Positions 1 through 12,202 of a DNA stretch of 64,000 nt are shown here, piece by piece. The position numbers were made by a program, and so were the translations under genes. The notes under the pieces are model-generated. The model had not been told where the DNA came from. It was given only the letters and a program-made list of their open reading frames with translations, and did no database searches. Where the stretch lies: positions 14,231,755-14,295,754 of the forward strand of contig CM043868.1 of assembly GCA_023846275.1 (NCBI GenBank), in the 5' to 3' direction. Position 1 is the first letter of the stretch; each line of letters starts with the position of its first letter. This DNA comes from Vanilla planifolia. Taxonomy: Eukaryota; Streptophyta; Magnoliopsida; Asparagales; Orchidaceae.

Positions 1-2519
1 TTTATTTTGAAAGATCTAATACTTATGCCTTGAGTTATGAAATTATGAGTGTATAACTTAGTTCCAACCAATGTTATGATTTCACACCTAATTTGTCTAA
101 ATAGATGACATTTCACCAAAACTTTGGAGTTGAAGTGCTACCCTCCAACATTTTAGAATGGAATGCGTAGGCATTTATTCATCTAAAAGAGATTAAATAT
201 TAAGTCTTTTTAAGAGCCGAGTGACCTGAGTGGCAACTTTGCCTTAAGGGATATCAATGATGACAATTCTTGAGAGTGTATGTGAATTTGTAGAGCATTA
301 AGGAAAGGTTCTTGGTTTATTTTAGTAGCTAATCTAGAGTGAATATTTATCAATTGTGCAAAAGGCTGTATTGTCAAACTCGGAGGATCTCCACCCAAGG
401 TTGGTAGAGAGGAATTAGAGATGTCGAAAGACATTTGTAAGGAGAACTGGCAACTAGCAAATAGAGTTTTAGTGGCCTTTACCTTAGGTAGGCCCCTATG
501 ATTTAGGGTAAACAAGGTTGCACATAAAGAGACGGAAATAATGATTAAGAGGGGAGACAATAGGGACAACGGGAGGAGAAAGAGTACAAGTTGACAATGA
601 CAGTAGATGTGTGGTCAGTGGTAACCAAGGAGGTGAGCAAAGGACGGTGACACCCTTGTCGAAGATTGTATCCTTTAGTGGTTTATTCAAGTGAGGAATC
701 AAGTGAAGCAAAACTTAGTAATCATAGGAATACCATATTTTCAGTGCTTATTATTTTCAAACGCCAACAAAAGACAGGGTTATGTACCAATCTATGCATG
801 CTACATGCAATTTTTGAGTTAAAAGACATCTTCAATGTGGTTTCGTTTGTCACTTGTGCTGCATTTGTCTGAATTTAGCTATTTGATTTACCTATTGGGA
901 GTAATATATTGGATTAAACTAACTTATAAATGGATAATCTAAGAAGTACAATATTGCTAGGTGACAATGATTAAAAGATAAATGATCACTTGAAGAGAAA
1001 GCTCAACCAGCTTGTGTGTTTGACTGTTTTATATGTTTGTATTTGGAATTGGAGCAAGAGCAAGACGAATAGGATTCCTAGAATGTGATTGTGAAATTTG
1101 AAAGGATGTAAAGAGGATTTCTTCTTGAATAAAGTTTTAGCGGATGATTAGTGGATTATGATTGGGATTCTAAACATGCGTGGAATGACATTTGTACTTG
1201 TACTTGTAGGTTGTTATAGAACCCAAGTAAAGGTTAATGCAAAATGCTCTAAAGCTTGATATGACTGCAAACATATTAAAAATTGTTTGATATAAATCAA
1301 CTTGTACAGAGGTTTAGCATTTAGTGGTATGAAGTTGGTAGATTTAAGGATTTGTGTCAGAGTCTAGTTTTTAAAGGGGGAGAGAATTGCTTTTTGTAAA
1401 ACCTTGCTATGACATTGAGGAGAAAATTAAAGCTGAGGTGGTCATTTTAATGGTGTTGTTTTCTAAAAGTTTTTTTTAATATAAAAAGTTTTCATGCTTA
1501 TGGGTGTCGAACATTTCACAAACACGTTACAAATGATAATGAAATAAAAAAAGTGTACACATGAACTTTGAAACATTTATATTATGTTCTAAAATAAATT
1601 AAAGTTGAGAATCGATAAAGTTTGAGTTGTGGATAAAAGCTTGTCTAAACATGGTAGTGGTGTAAGAGGTAAAAATAAAACTCCTAAGTTAGATCTAAAT
1701 TAGACTCTATTGCCAAAAGTGATAAAGGAGGAATATGTGGTAACATAATTGATGGGAACTTGGTGGTGTAAGATCAGCTTTAAAATTTGGTAAAAATATT
1801 CTGAAAAGTAGTTTTCAAACAATTATAAAATAAACTATAGTCTATCGGTTCAACATTAAAGCCATTCTTAGTGAACCATTGGCTAGGGTTTCGTGTGAAT
1901 AGTAGTTTAATGCAGGGACCAACAGTGGTTGTTCACATGAGGAAGCAAGTAGGGTTGGTTTGGACGTTTTTTTGGACGTTTTTTTGGATGAGGTTTTGGT
2001 CCAAGAGTGCTATTGGTTGAGGAAGAGGGTGGAGAGGCGTCAGGATTTGATGAAAGGGTTGCTTGCAAAGTGGTGGGTTTGCGTCATAGGAGATGGAGAA
2101 AGGTGATGAGGTTGAGTGGTTGCAAGTGGGATTTGACAAGGTGCACAAAAATAAGATCCGACGACTTTGGCGAGGATTCTTTGCTATCGCGACAAGGATT
2201 TAATTTTGTGGAGAGAATTTCTAATTAATGAGTTACATTCCAAGGGTATAGGTAGGCATATGTGAAGTGATAAATTAACTCATTTTTTAGCCCTTAGATT
2301 TTTTTGTCTTATTTGAAAAAAAATGTAGAAAAACTCGTTTCCTAATGTTTTATCTATAGACAAGCAAAGACTATTAAGCATGAAATTAGTAAATATATTT
2401 CTTTTCCTATCCTTAATAGAACATAGGAAAAACTTTTTATGAATTGTGTTAAAGGTTTTCTTGGATTCATTGGCTTCTTAATCTTTCAATTGGCTATTAG
2501 ATTTGATTGTATGGTTCTC
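1..2519. other. Intergenic stretch without a supported gene
   Basis: AT-rich sequence with only short open frames on both strands, the longest about 119 codons on the minus strand at 210-569. None shows a family motif that I recognise, and several overlap each other on opposite strands, as expected of chance frames. A GC-richer patch at about 1985-2215 reads for about 70 codons on the plus strand but has no recognisable domain. It could be decayed retroelement sequence. I see no tRNA, rRNA or clear LTR end here. Confidence 0.5.
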
Positions 2520-3190
2520 TTGTGCCCATAGCCAAGACTGCCACCCACTTGTCCACATCCCATTGCTTTTTGCCACTTTGCCACCCTCCATGGTATCCTA
2601 CTCGAGTGTCTAGTGCCATTGACTTCCCCTCATGGAGAGAATGGCTATTACTAGCCTCCAAACCCTAAACTAGCCTACCTCTACAAGCGCTTTTGGTTCC
2701 TCACACAGTCGAACCAATACAGATCAACCTGACTAAAAAAAAGATCGAATTTGCAGCTTACTTCACATCGTTAGGACCCTGGATGCCAAAATGCTTATCA
2801 AGAGCATTGGGTTGGATTTGAATAGTGTTTCATGCCAACACGCATCTCTCTTTCTTTATCAGTTTTGGTATCAGAGTTGGATTCAAATCTAGCTTAGGTT
2901 TTCGATCCTACACTTCATCTTCATCATTTTTGGTATCAAAGACATCTAATTCTCAACAACCATCCATAACCAATTTGGTATCAGGATCAGATCTAGATCC
3001 TAACTACTTAACTCCAATGGTACTAAAACTAATTCCAAATTGAGTTGCACATCTCTTAATCGTTTGATATCAGAGCTTGGAATTGATCATGCACACCTTA
3101 TAACTTAGTATCAAAGCTAGATTCATATCCAGATCAAAATTTAGACCTTGGCTTTTTTTCTTCCATTATCATTTGGTGTCAAAATAAGTT
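2520..3190 (+). repeat. Degenerate retroelement-like region with six primer-binding-site-like motifs
   Basis: The motif TGGTATCAGAGC or close variants recur at about 2866, 2931, 2976, 3065, 3106 and 3174, all in the same orientation and 40 to 90 bp apart. This motif is the usual plant copia primer-binding site, complementary to the initiator methionine tRNA. No LTR-PBS-gag order is visible, so this is probably scrambled or locally amplified debris. The upstream part (2520-2830) shares short blocks with 5080-5530, including a stretch reading AATTTGCAGCTTA and a nearby AAGAGCATT, so both are probably copies of one dispersed repeat. Boundaries are approximate. Confidence 0.4.
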
Positions 3191-4265
3191 TTCATGGTGT
3201 CTCAACCGCACGACAATATGATGAGTTCAAAACGCAATTTCATGGTGTTCCAATCACCACGATGGTCCCAACATCAAATTGAAAAAAATTAGAAAAGCAA
3301 AGCTTGCTACATGAGATGTATTTTTAAAATATTGTATTAAATTTTATATGTTTACAATTAAATTGTAAAATCCATGTTGATCTTATTTGTATCTTACTGG
3401 TCATTCTTAAAATATGTTGATCATTATATTCTATATCTTAAACTTTTATATCTTTAATTGTCATATAACTATGTGAAATTGTATTATATTATAAGATCTT
3501 GAAATTACACATCTTATTTATGAATTATGTTATTTTATCTATGTTTTGATTAGCACATTAGTGTAGTTTGAAATCTCTTTATGTGATATCTATTAAAAGT
3601 TTTTTAAGAGATCATATCATTTATATTTATGATAATTGTATAATTAATTTGGTATTGTTTTGGTTTAATAAGTGTTTAAAAATTAATTCCACATGTCCTA
3701 GACCTTATATCATTAATTTTATAGTAATGTTTGACATGATATGATTATTACGTGCTATTATAATTTTATCTTTAGTCAAATTCGATTTAGAAAGTATTGT
3801 AATTAAGTTTTCATTATTACTCTAAGTGAGTACTTTATTATTTTATACCTATCGAGTATAATTTTTATTAATAATATTACCCAAAAGAAAATTTATAAAT
3901 TTTTCTTATGAATGCGTATATTCTGAATTTTTTGAATTTGATTCACTTGAGTATTTCAAAATTTTCTTATCACTAATTTCAATTCTATTATTAAATTTTA
4001 AATTTTCTTTACCTAAATATATATTTTCTAATGATTCTAATTTGTTTATGTATGAAATGCTTAATCTAATTTTCAATTAAAAAATATGTTTATTTATTAT
4101 GGGCAGAATGAGGATATTGATTTTCTTTACTTGCTTGAAGAATGAAAGATATACTATACTTAACTCTTCAAATTTTAATGTGATAGATCACCTGACGGGT
4201 AAGTTAGGAGACATACAAAATTGGTTTGCTTGACCTTCGATGAAGTCAGACCATTTGATATTTTG

Positions 4266-4437
4266 ATTATTAAAAAAGATCTATAGTGACTAATATATAG
4301 CCTTACAAATATGCGCCTAAGTGTAATTTTATAAGAAAAAATTTAATTTATTCAATGACATGATGTAGGATAGATTGCATAGAAGAAGAAAATTAAGTTG
4401 ATCCAATTAAGCCAAATATGCTAAAAGTTTAGTTTCA
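4266..4437. repeat. Local direct duplication, copy 1
   Basis: Diverged copy of the segment at 4488-4683. Both begin with ATTATTAA followed by AAGATCTATAG, then share a TATATAG, a GTGTAATTTTAT block, a GATGTA(A/G)GATAGAT block, GAAAATTAAG and AAAAGTTTAGTTT or AAAGGTTTAGTTT in the same order. The copies start about 222 bp apart. Nothing suggests coding. Confidence 0.6.
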
Positions 4438-4487
4438 GTGTAGGGTTTTTACTAGGTTTTTAGTTTTCTTTATTACTATTGTTTTCA

Positions 4488-4683
4488 TTATTAAGAAAGA
4501 TCTATAGAGATTGATATATAGTCTCATGAAGGTACAATTGGAGTGTAATTTTATGAGTTAGAGTGTAATTTTATGAGGTAGAGTGTAATTTATTGGATAG
4601 AATGATGTAAGATAGATACATCAAAAGGAGAAAATTAAGCTAAGACAATGAAGTTTAGAATGCAAAAGGTTTAGTTTAACTGC
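4488..4683. repeat. Local direct duplication, copy 2, with internal triplication
   Basis: Second copy of the 4266-4437 segment. Inside it the short unit GAGTGTAATTTTATGAG is iterated about three times (about 4551-4596), which makes this copy longer than copy 1. This looks like slippage after the duplication. Confidence 0.6.
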
Positions 4684-5079
4684 AAACCATAGTTTATTTA
4701 TAAGATTTATAAGGATTTTTTTTTTCTATATATTTTTATGTTTATTTGTATCTGTTGTTATTTTAAATATGAGCATGTCTTTTTGCATCCAATATTTTGG
4801 CTGCTTGTTTATCTATTTTATATTCTGTTAAGAAATGAAAAAAGCATTTTTTTGGATTTTGCTGAGAATTATAAGGTCTCTTGGGTGCATGCATGTACAA
4901 AAAAAAAGGCATAGATTGGCCTTCATTCTCTAGGTTGTGAAATTATCCCATTAACAATTTGAATGTATACCTCTTATCGTCATCACTTTATTGCTGTCTT
5001 CATCATCTTCTTCTTTTGACAATCTCAAATTCATTGTTGTCATTTCCTCTACTATCATAGCCTTCTTCGTCGTTCATCT

Positions 5080-5560
5080 ACCACAACTTGACCTCGTTGT
5101 GCACAGAAACCCAATTGCATAGTACGTGTGTCCCTTCGCTCACTGCCAACTTTTTGCTATCGTCCCATTTTTTAAATGATTGTCGAATTTGGTCATATGA
5201 GTTTTTTGCACCTCCAAGCATGACTGCCCTCACCCACATCCCATCGCCTTGGGCGTGTTGTGGCCCTCCCTAATGTCACCCAAATGCCCAATATTGTTTT
5301 CCCCTTGTTGCCCAAACAGCTGTTGTTTGTTCCTCCAAACCTTAGCAAACCTTGGACTAATTTGTACACTCAAGCACTCACCCTTGCATGACCAAACCGA
5401 ATCAAACCAGCCAAACCCGAACTAGACTGAATTTGCAGCTTATTTGCAACTGTTTGGAACTTACATTCCAAATTTCTTATTAAGAGCATTTAGCTGAATT
5501 TTGAACCAGATTTTGTGCCACAGTGCTTGGTACCATGTGCCAACCCTCTTACTCCATCAC
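5080..5560. repeat. Diverged copy of the repeat at 2520-2830
   Basis: Shares ordered short blocks with 2520-2830: a CATCCCATCGC/CATCCCATTGC-like block, a purine/pyrimidine-rich central part, a GAATTTGCAGCTTA-like block and then AAGAGCATT. The short open frames inside it resemble no known protein. It is probably a non-coding piece of a dispersed element. The following stretch to about 6100 is CT-rich and also has no gene that I can support. Confidence 0.35.
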
Positions 5561-6857
5561 TAACCCTAGTCACCTCCCATTCTTTCTATGGTGTCATTGT
5601 AGCTCCATAAAAACCTTAGTCTTTTCCTTCTCCATACATCTCACAACATACTTCTATCTTTGAAAACCTAAAGCTCCTACAGAGCCCAAACCTATCCATC
5701 CAATACATTCACATGATCAACCTGTTTTTTCCTCTTTTCCGAGAGATCCTAATCCCATTGTTAGCTTTGTCACATCTCCTTCACTCCTATGAGCCTTTAT
5801 CTTAAGCCAGAACCTTAGCCAGCCCCTTTCCTTCTTCCTCTTCACTTCTCTTTACAAACCTTAATCCCTTTCTTCCATTCGAAGTCCAGCTAAGGCAAAA
5901 CCTTAGTAGACTTCTTGGCCAAGACCACTAACTTAATCCTAGCCTCCCAACAAATTTCCCTTGGCTGAATCCTTCACTATAGCTTTCACGTTTACAATTT
6001 GTTTGGCCACTTTTCTCTCCCCTTAACAATAATAGTTGTGCACTCTCCTCTCCCTTACATTATACACTACAAAGCACTTTTTCACATTGCATCTTTTCCA
6101 AAATATTGCTATCCTTTATTGAATGGCTAAAAAACAAAAACAAAAATATTTTTTATTTAAACTATTATACTCCTTAAATTCAATTACTTGATTACAACCT
6201 TTAATAATAATTTTATAGAAACAATATGTTCATTTAGATTTAATATCCTCATATTAAAAATCTTATCAAAACAATGCATTCATCTAAATTTAATATCTTA
6301 ATAGTTCAATCCTAACTTTTCCATTATCTTTGAGTCATTTTGCTTGATTAGATTTTTAGTTTTCTTCTACCTTAATTTGATAAGCATATATTTGTGTGTG
6401 CTTGTGCGTGTACTTGTGTCTGTGTATGTGCACGTATTTTCTCCCTCTTTTATCATATTTCTTATAACTTTTTTCTTAACTCTCCATGCTTGTAATAGAT
6501 ATTTTCTTGTACTTCTTGTTTCTACCACCAAAGACTTATAATTTGGAGTACGTCTTTCTGGATTTTTCAAACATATATTTTGATACAATACAGTGATTAT
6601 TTCTATATCTGTCTCAAGTTTCGTGCTATAAGGTTATTTTCTTGAACTGATTTTTTACTTTCTTAAGATTCCAAGAAAGACTATTATTTGAAGAAGAAAA
6701 GGGTTTTCTAATATTCTTTGCATGGTTTCCAAATCTATGTTTAATTTTCTTCTTTTTCTAGTCCTTTTTTAGAGTAATATTGATGAGTTCTTTATATTAC
6801 ATTATCTTCTCTTCTTAACCTTTACACTTTGTGGGACTATATCCTCATTGGGTTCAG

Positions 6858-8019
6858 TACTCATCAGCTATAATCGTTTGGGAAACAATGCCGACGATAA
6901 GGACGCAGAAGAGATTATTGAGATGGCTACTAAAGCCTCTGTTGCTGACCAGCAGAGACAAGTACAAGAAAATATACATTATCAGATTAAAAACATTTGT
7001 AGTGTGATGGATGACATTGTTCGCCCCGACATCTCTGTTTCGCTTACTCCAGAATTACAACCTCAAGACATCCCAAGGCGTAGTGGTCTTAGTTTAGCCA
7101 TTGGCAATTCTTCTTCATCTCCACACCAATCACGTATGTAACTAGTAAACATCATAACGATTTATGACCTCACGTCCTCAACTGTATATTCTTTTGCAGC
7201 ACAGCTGTACCTCAAACAAGACAGCTTTCACTTAAGGAGATGTCTCATAAGCTTCGAGATCACATCGGATACACGGTTGATGTCCTACCATCTCAGGTTC
7301 CTCATGAGAAAGCTGGCCTTGGTCTGTTCTTGTACGGGGAAGCTAATGTTGGGTCTGTTGTGGCTTTCTACCCAGGGGTTGTGTATTCCCCAGCCTACTA
7401 CCAATACATTCCTGGGTACCCAAGGATCGATAACGGCAATTCCTATCTGATAACAAGGTATGACAGTGTTGTAATCAATGCTCAGCCATGGGGAATTGGC
7501 GGAGAAGACCGGGAAGAATGGAATGGCTTTTATCAGCCTATGTTTGATGTAGATATGACTGAATATGCCACAACAAACTCAGACCGTGTTTGGAAAATGC
7601 TCAGCAAACCTCGCCCAAGCGGTCGATGTATGAATCCCGGGGAAGTACTGGAGCGTCGGAATCCACTTGCATTTGGTCATTTTGCCAACCATCCGGCCAA
7701 AGGAACTCATCCTAATGTCATGGTTTGTCCCTATGATTTCCCCTTGGAAGAGAAGGATATGAGGGTTTATATTCCAAATGTGGTGTTTGGAGGGGAAGAG
7801 AAGGTGAGGATGAAGAGGTTTGGGAGTTTTTGGTTCAGATCCAAGGGTTCGGATGAGGAAGGGCTCGACGTCCCTGTTTTGAAGACGCTAGTGTTGGTTG
7901 CCATGAGGCCCTTGTGTGAAGAAGAGGCTTATTTGAATTATAGGTTAAGCAATTCAAAAAGGTGGCCGTCGTGGTATTCTCCAGTAGACGAAGAAGAAGA
8001 TAAGCGAAGATGGGGTTGA
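6858..8019 (+). CDS. SETD9-like SET-domain protein, 3' exons (5' end unresolved)
   Basis: Two exons fit: about 6858-7137 and 7200-8019, joined by a 62-bp intron (donor AT|GTAACT, acceptor TTTTGCAG|C). The junction restores one frame reading [21 protein letters not shown]. Numbered from the methionine at 7240, the domain runs from the GLGLF segment (26-30) through YPGVVY (44-49), the SET signature [12 protein letters not shown] (148-159, with the NH and PN pairs) and the C-terminal EEAYLNYR (228-235). This matches the SETD9 branch of SET proteins, putative protein-lysine methyltransferases with poorly known substrates. No convincing ATG was found for the first exon: the open frame continues upstream to about 6773 without one. 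CAG acceptors at 6857 and 6867, after a pyrimidine tract, suggest a missing upstream exon. Loss of the 5' end (pseudogene) cannot be excluded. The domain itself looks intact. Confidence 0.8.
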
Positions 8020-9389
8020 GGATGCGTCAGCATTTCCTTCCTTTAAGTAGAATTCATAGCCTTAGGGTTATAACTTTGATCATGAATTCACTTGCTGGCT
8101 TTAATATTAACATTGGCATCAATTACCCTACAAAACGTCTTGATTCTCTACGCTTTTTGTTCATCTTTTGTTGTTTAATATTTGTCTTGCTTTCTTGTCT
8201 TGTGCAAGAGAATGATGCAGTGTAGACTGAAGGAACATTGAAGGAATGCCATCTAGTTGCTATCAATTGTTCATCATCGCTGAATTCATGCCATATCTTA
8301 GGTTATTTCTCTTCTTTCTCCTCTGCTATTGTTTCTCCCACAATCTTCAACATATACTATTATTTTCACACCTTTGTGGATCAAGATAACTTAACGTATC
8401 GGTATTCTTGGTTTAAAATTATTTTTATGATTCACAATCTTTTGTATATTACAGCCTCTAATGTTTCTTGTCCTACCAAGTTTTCATCCGTTGATGGCTT
8501 TCCATTATACTTTCAATACCTTAGAATTGTTACATTAGTTTAAGTTGGATTAAGAACTTCATTTTTGCCTTTGTTTAATCAATCATCTTTTATTGTATAC
8601 CTTATTAATTGAACCTTCCCTTCTATCAAAAAGTTTATATTCAAATTATTAAAAATAAATTATGTTCTTTTTAAGAAAATTTTAGATCTCTTTTTAATTA
8701 ATTACTTGTTAAAGATTGTAAATCTTCTTATTTTGTTTGAGTATTTTTGGTAGTTTTACAACTAATTTAGACTATCAATTTTATCATAGATAAGTGCATT
8801 GATCCTAATTATAAAAGGTTTATTACCTTTGTCAATCAATGATTAGTCATTATGCTTGTTTAAATTTATGATTACTTGATCTCACTACAAATATTATTCA
8901 AATTTCTTCTTTAAAATAGGTCATCGTCGTGGCCATGGTTGTGACAAAGGCAACCAATCTACTCTAATATTAAATAATAGACCCATAAAGCACCACTATT
9001 TTGCTTAATGCAACGATTTTTACATATCCTTCCAACAATAGACAATGTTATTGCTTCACCCTCACTTAACATTCCCCAAGTTACTTCACGGAAACATTAT
9101 TCATGTGAGTTCAAAATAACAATTTTGCTTATCCTATAGTGTTCCAAATGAACTACCTTCTATTCATCTAAGTGTTATACCTCATTCCAACTAGCATTTG
9201 TTGTACATATATTATTTTGTTAGAATCTTAAATTATCAAATTCTCATATACTAATAGACCTGTTTTCAATAATCTTCATCATATACATGTACATATATGT
9301 ATATATCTTACTAATTTTATAATTTCTTCCAATCCTAACGTGACAAATTTGAGTAGAACACAGCCGATTTTAATGAGTAGAAGAACTAC
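8020..9389. other. 3' flank between convergent SET and PPR genes
   Basis: Contains the 3' UTR and polyadenylation region of the SET gene and the 3' end of the minus-strand PPR gene. Open frames at 8010-8225 and 8238-8543 are low-complexity and show no family signal, so I treat them as untranslated sequence. Nothing else was recognised. Confidence 0.6.
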
Positions 9390-11644
9390 TCACCAATAAT
9401 CTCTACACGAGCATGTGCCATCCTTGAACAAATGGAACCTATTCCGGTCCCTCATCACAATCTCCCTGCAGTAAAGCTTTGAAACGAGCTTTGATACCGT
9501 GTGACAATCTGCACACACCCGAAGGTTCTTCAAAACTCTAATGGTGCCTCCTGGGTTCGTGTGAAGCAGCCCGAAGGCAATGGCTAATTTCTCGCTGTGG
9601 ATACATAGCAACTGCTCCTTATCTTCTTCCTCTATGTCAACCAAAACCTGCTTCGTGTCCGGTGCATATCCCGTCTCGGATCTCAACCGCTCCCAAATCT
9701 CGGACAGCTTCCTGTAGATGTCTTCTGTTTGGGGGTGAGACCGGTCCCCGGCCATGAACTTGTTTGTGACACCTTTAAGCTCAATCTCGCTCATTCCTGG
9801 GTTCTTCACAACGCCTCTGTCGACCATTGAGCTTCTCACCATCCGGGCTTCCTCCCACCTGTTTGATGTGGCGTAGATGTTGGAGAGCAGGATGTATCTG
9901 CAAATTTGTTGCAAAAAAAAAAAAAAATAGTGATCATGGCAAGCACAGGTTTTTAACTGCAACAGCTGTTAAAAAATTTCTTATGCTTATAAAAGTTATT
10001 TTACAAAAACTCAATTTTAAATTCACAACCTGTTTGCAAAAGAAGAACTTAATCCTACCTAAGTTAATCCAATTCCAAAGAGAACTGTAGGAGCCCTTCT
10101 TTTCTGTTCTATATTCAGAGTTTCTATAGGAGATTTTGAACAAGAATAAGCAACGGATCTTTCAGTTCAGAATACCTGCCACTGTGCTTCGGTTGAAGCT
10201 CGAGCAGTTGCTTTCCAGCTTCCTTTGCCATCTCACTGTTGCAGTGAATCCTGCATCCTCCAAGCAATGCACCCCAAGCCGGTGCATTAGGCTGCATCGG
10301 CATTGCTCGAGTGAGCTCCATTGCCTCTTCCAAAAATCCAGCACGAGCCAACAGATCGACGATGCATCCATAATGCTCAACTTTGGGATCAACTCCATAA
10401 GTACTCTTCATGCAAACCAACAACCGACGGCCTTCTTCCACCAATCCCGCATGGCTGCAAGCGCTGAGCACAGATACGAATGTTATGTCATCAGGCCTGG
10501 CGCTGCTGCTCTCCATCTCCCGGAAGAGGCATAGCGCATCTTCGGCGAGCCCGTGGATTGCCATACCTCCGATGATCGCATTCCAGGCAAGGACGTCCTT
10601 TTCCTCGATGTCGTGGAAAATGTTGGTGGCTTCTTCTATTCTACCGCACTTGGCGTACATGTCGACAAGAGCGGTGGCGAGGATAGGGTCGAGCTTGATG
10701 CCATTGTTGGCTATGAAAGCATGGATGCGCTCCCCACGGTCCAACGCTCCTAGATGAGCACAAGCGGAGAGCAAGCTGACGAGAGTGGCATCTGTGGGTT
10801 TTATATCCGCGCGTTGCATTGTGTCAAAAAAGGCCAAGGCTTCTTCGGAATGCCCGTTCTGCGCGCAGCACGAGAGCATCGCGTTCCATGAGATGGCATC
10901 GCGGCGCGGCATTTCATGAAAGGTTTTCCGTGCGCCCGCGACGTCCCCACACTTGGCATGTGCGGTAAGCAAGCAGTTCCAGGATACCACATTTCTTTGA
11001 GGCATTTCCGCGAACAGCTGCTTCGCTTCATCCAAGCGTCCAAGGAGGGCGTAGCCGTTGATTAAGGTGTTCCAGGAGATGACATCCCTGCATTCCATTC
11101 GAGCAAAGATGGAGTGGGCGAGTGCTAATTCCCCGGACTTGGCGTACCCATCGATCATTGCGTTCCAGCATACGGGCTGCGACTCGGAGCAGCCGTCGAA
11201 CACCCGGCGGGCGGCGATGAGGTCCTTGGCGGAGTACATATGAATCAGAGCACTTTGGATGTAGTGGTCGGATTCGAGGCCGACATGGACGATATGGGCA
11301 TGGAGCATTGCACCGAGGCGAGGGGAGGAGCATGCCTTTAGAGCACAAGGGTACGTATGTTTGTTGGGTTTGGTGCCGAAGGCGAGCATGGAGCGGTAGA
11401 GGGAAATGGCTCGGACGGGGGATTTGCTGGCAGAGAGAGCATGGATGAGGGTGTTCCAATGGAAGGTGGCGGGCAGCGGGAAGCAGGAGAGAAGGGTGGC
11501 GGTGGAGCTTGAGGAGAGCAATTGGGAAGCGGCAGAGGAGTCGAAGGGGAAACGATGGAGCTTGAGGAGGAGGGCAAGGGCTTGTTGGAGGTGCCTGGTG
11601 GAGCGGCATGACTCAGGTGGTAAGCCCAGTCGACTGCTTCGCAT
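9390..11644 (-). CDS. PLS-class pentatricopeptide repeat protein with C-terminal DYW domain
   Basis: Two exons on the minus strand: 11644-10176 and 9897-9390, total 658 aa. The 278-bp intron (GGCAG|GTATT...TTTGCAG|ATAC) splits an arginine codon and restores the canonical SGRYILLSNIYA of the E region. Tandem PPR units occupy roughly residues 60-480 (for example AYAKSG/MYAKCG and VVSWN/VISWN patterns). The E/E+ region follows with NPGMSEIEL (522-530). The DYW cytidine-deaminase-like domain has its zinc residues: H590-S-E592, C618-A-D-C621-H, H645, C652 and C654, ending in D-Y-W at 656-658. The family recodes specific C to U in plastid or mitochondrial transcripts. The target site and organelle cannot be read from sequence, and the N-terminus is Arg/Ser/Leu-rich as in organelle presequences. 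The ATG at 11642-11644 is the first after an in-frame stop. Without splicing, translation would stop about 17 codons into the intron and lose the DYW domain. Confidence 0.95.
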
Positions 11645-12180
11645 ATGGAGTTTGCCTGAAATGGATCGTCATATCATCAACGTTTATGGTCACAAGTCGA
11701 AATCAAGACGAAATATGGCTATGCCTCTCCTACTATTTTTTTATACTTACCAATGGCCATATAATTCGCAAGCCTAGAACAAAAATTTTTTAAGAAAATT
11801 AATTTTTTAAAATTGTGTACATGGATATTAAAATTTAGTTAAAAAGTATTTATTAAAAGTGATTCTAAAAATTTAAATTTGGTTTACAAAGAAACCCTTA
11901 GATTTTATTTTAAAACTTATATAAAATACATCTTTAAAACATTCGTAATATTTTGTGCCATATATATTAAAGACTATTTAATAAAGTTTGTTTATTTCTT
12001 CGTATTTAGATATGAAAAAGGAAAATAAAATAAATCATTTCTTATATTTGTTTCTAATTTATCTTAAGTGAGAAAGATCATTTTATCCTATACAAATACG
12101 GTGTTAATTTTTTATTTCTCTAATTAGGATCCAAGGGTTTTCCATGTTTTATGATCGGATCTCAAAAAAAAAAAGTTATT

Positions 12181-12202
12181 ATATATATATATATATATAT
12201 AT
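12181..12202. repeat. (AT)11 microsatellite
   Basis: Uninterrupted AT dinucleotide run directly visible in the sequence. Confidence 0.95.

Noticed and set aside
210-711. Minus-strand frames of 119 and 71 codons
   Set aside because: Overlap each other in different frames, no family motif, and the composition fits chance translation of A/G-rich sequence.
8010-8543. Two plus-strand frames after the SET stop codon
   Set aside because: Low-complexity and hydrophobic by AT bias, lying where the 3' UTR is expected.
9827-11793. Numerous plus- and minus-strand frames overlapping the PPR gene
   Set aside because: Shadows of the GC-rich PPR exon in other frames; the DYW/PPR reading explains the region completely.
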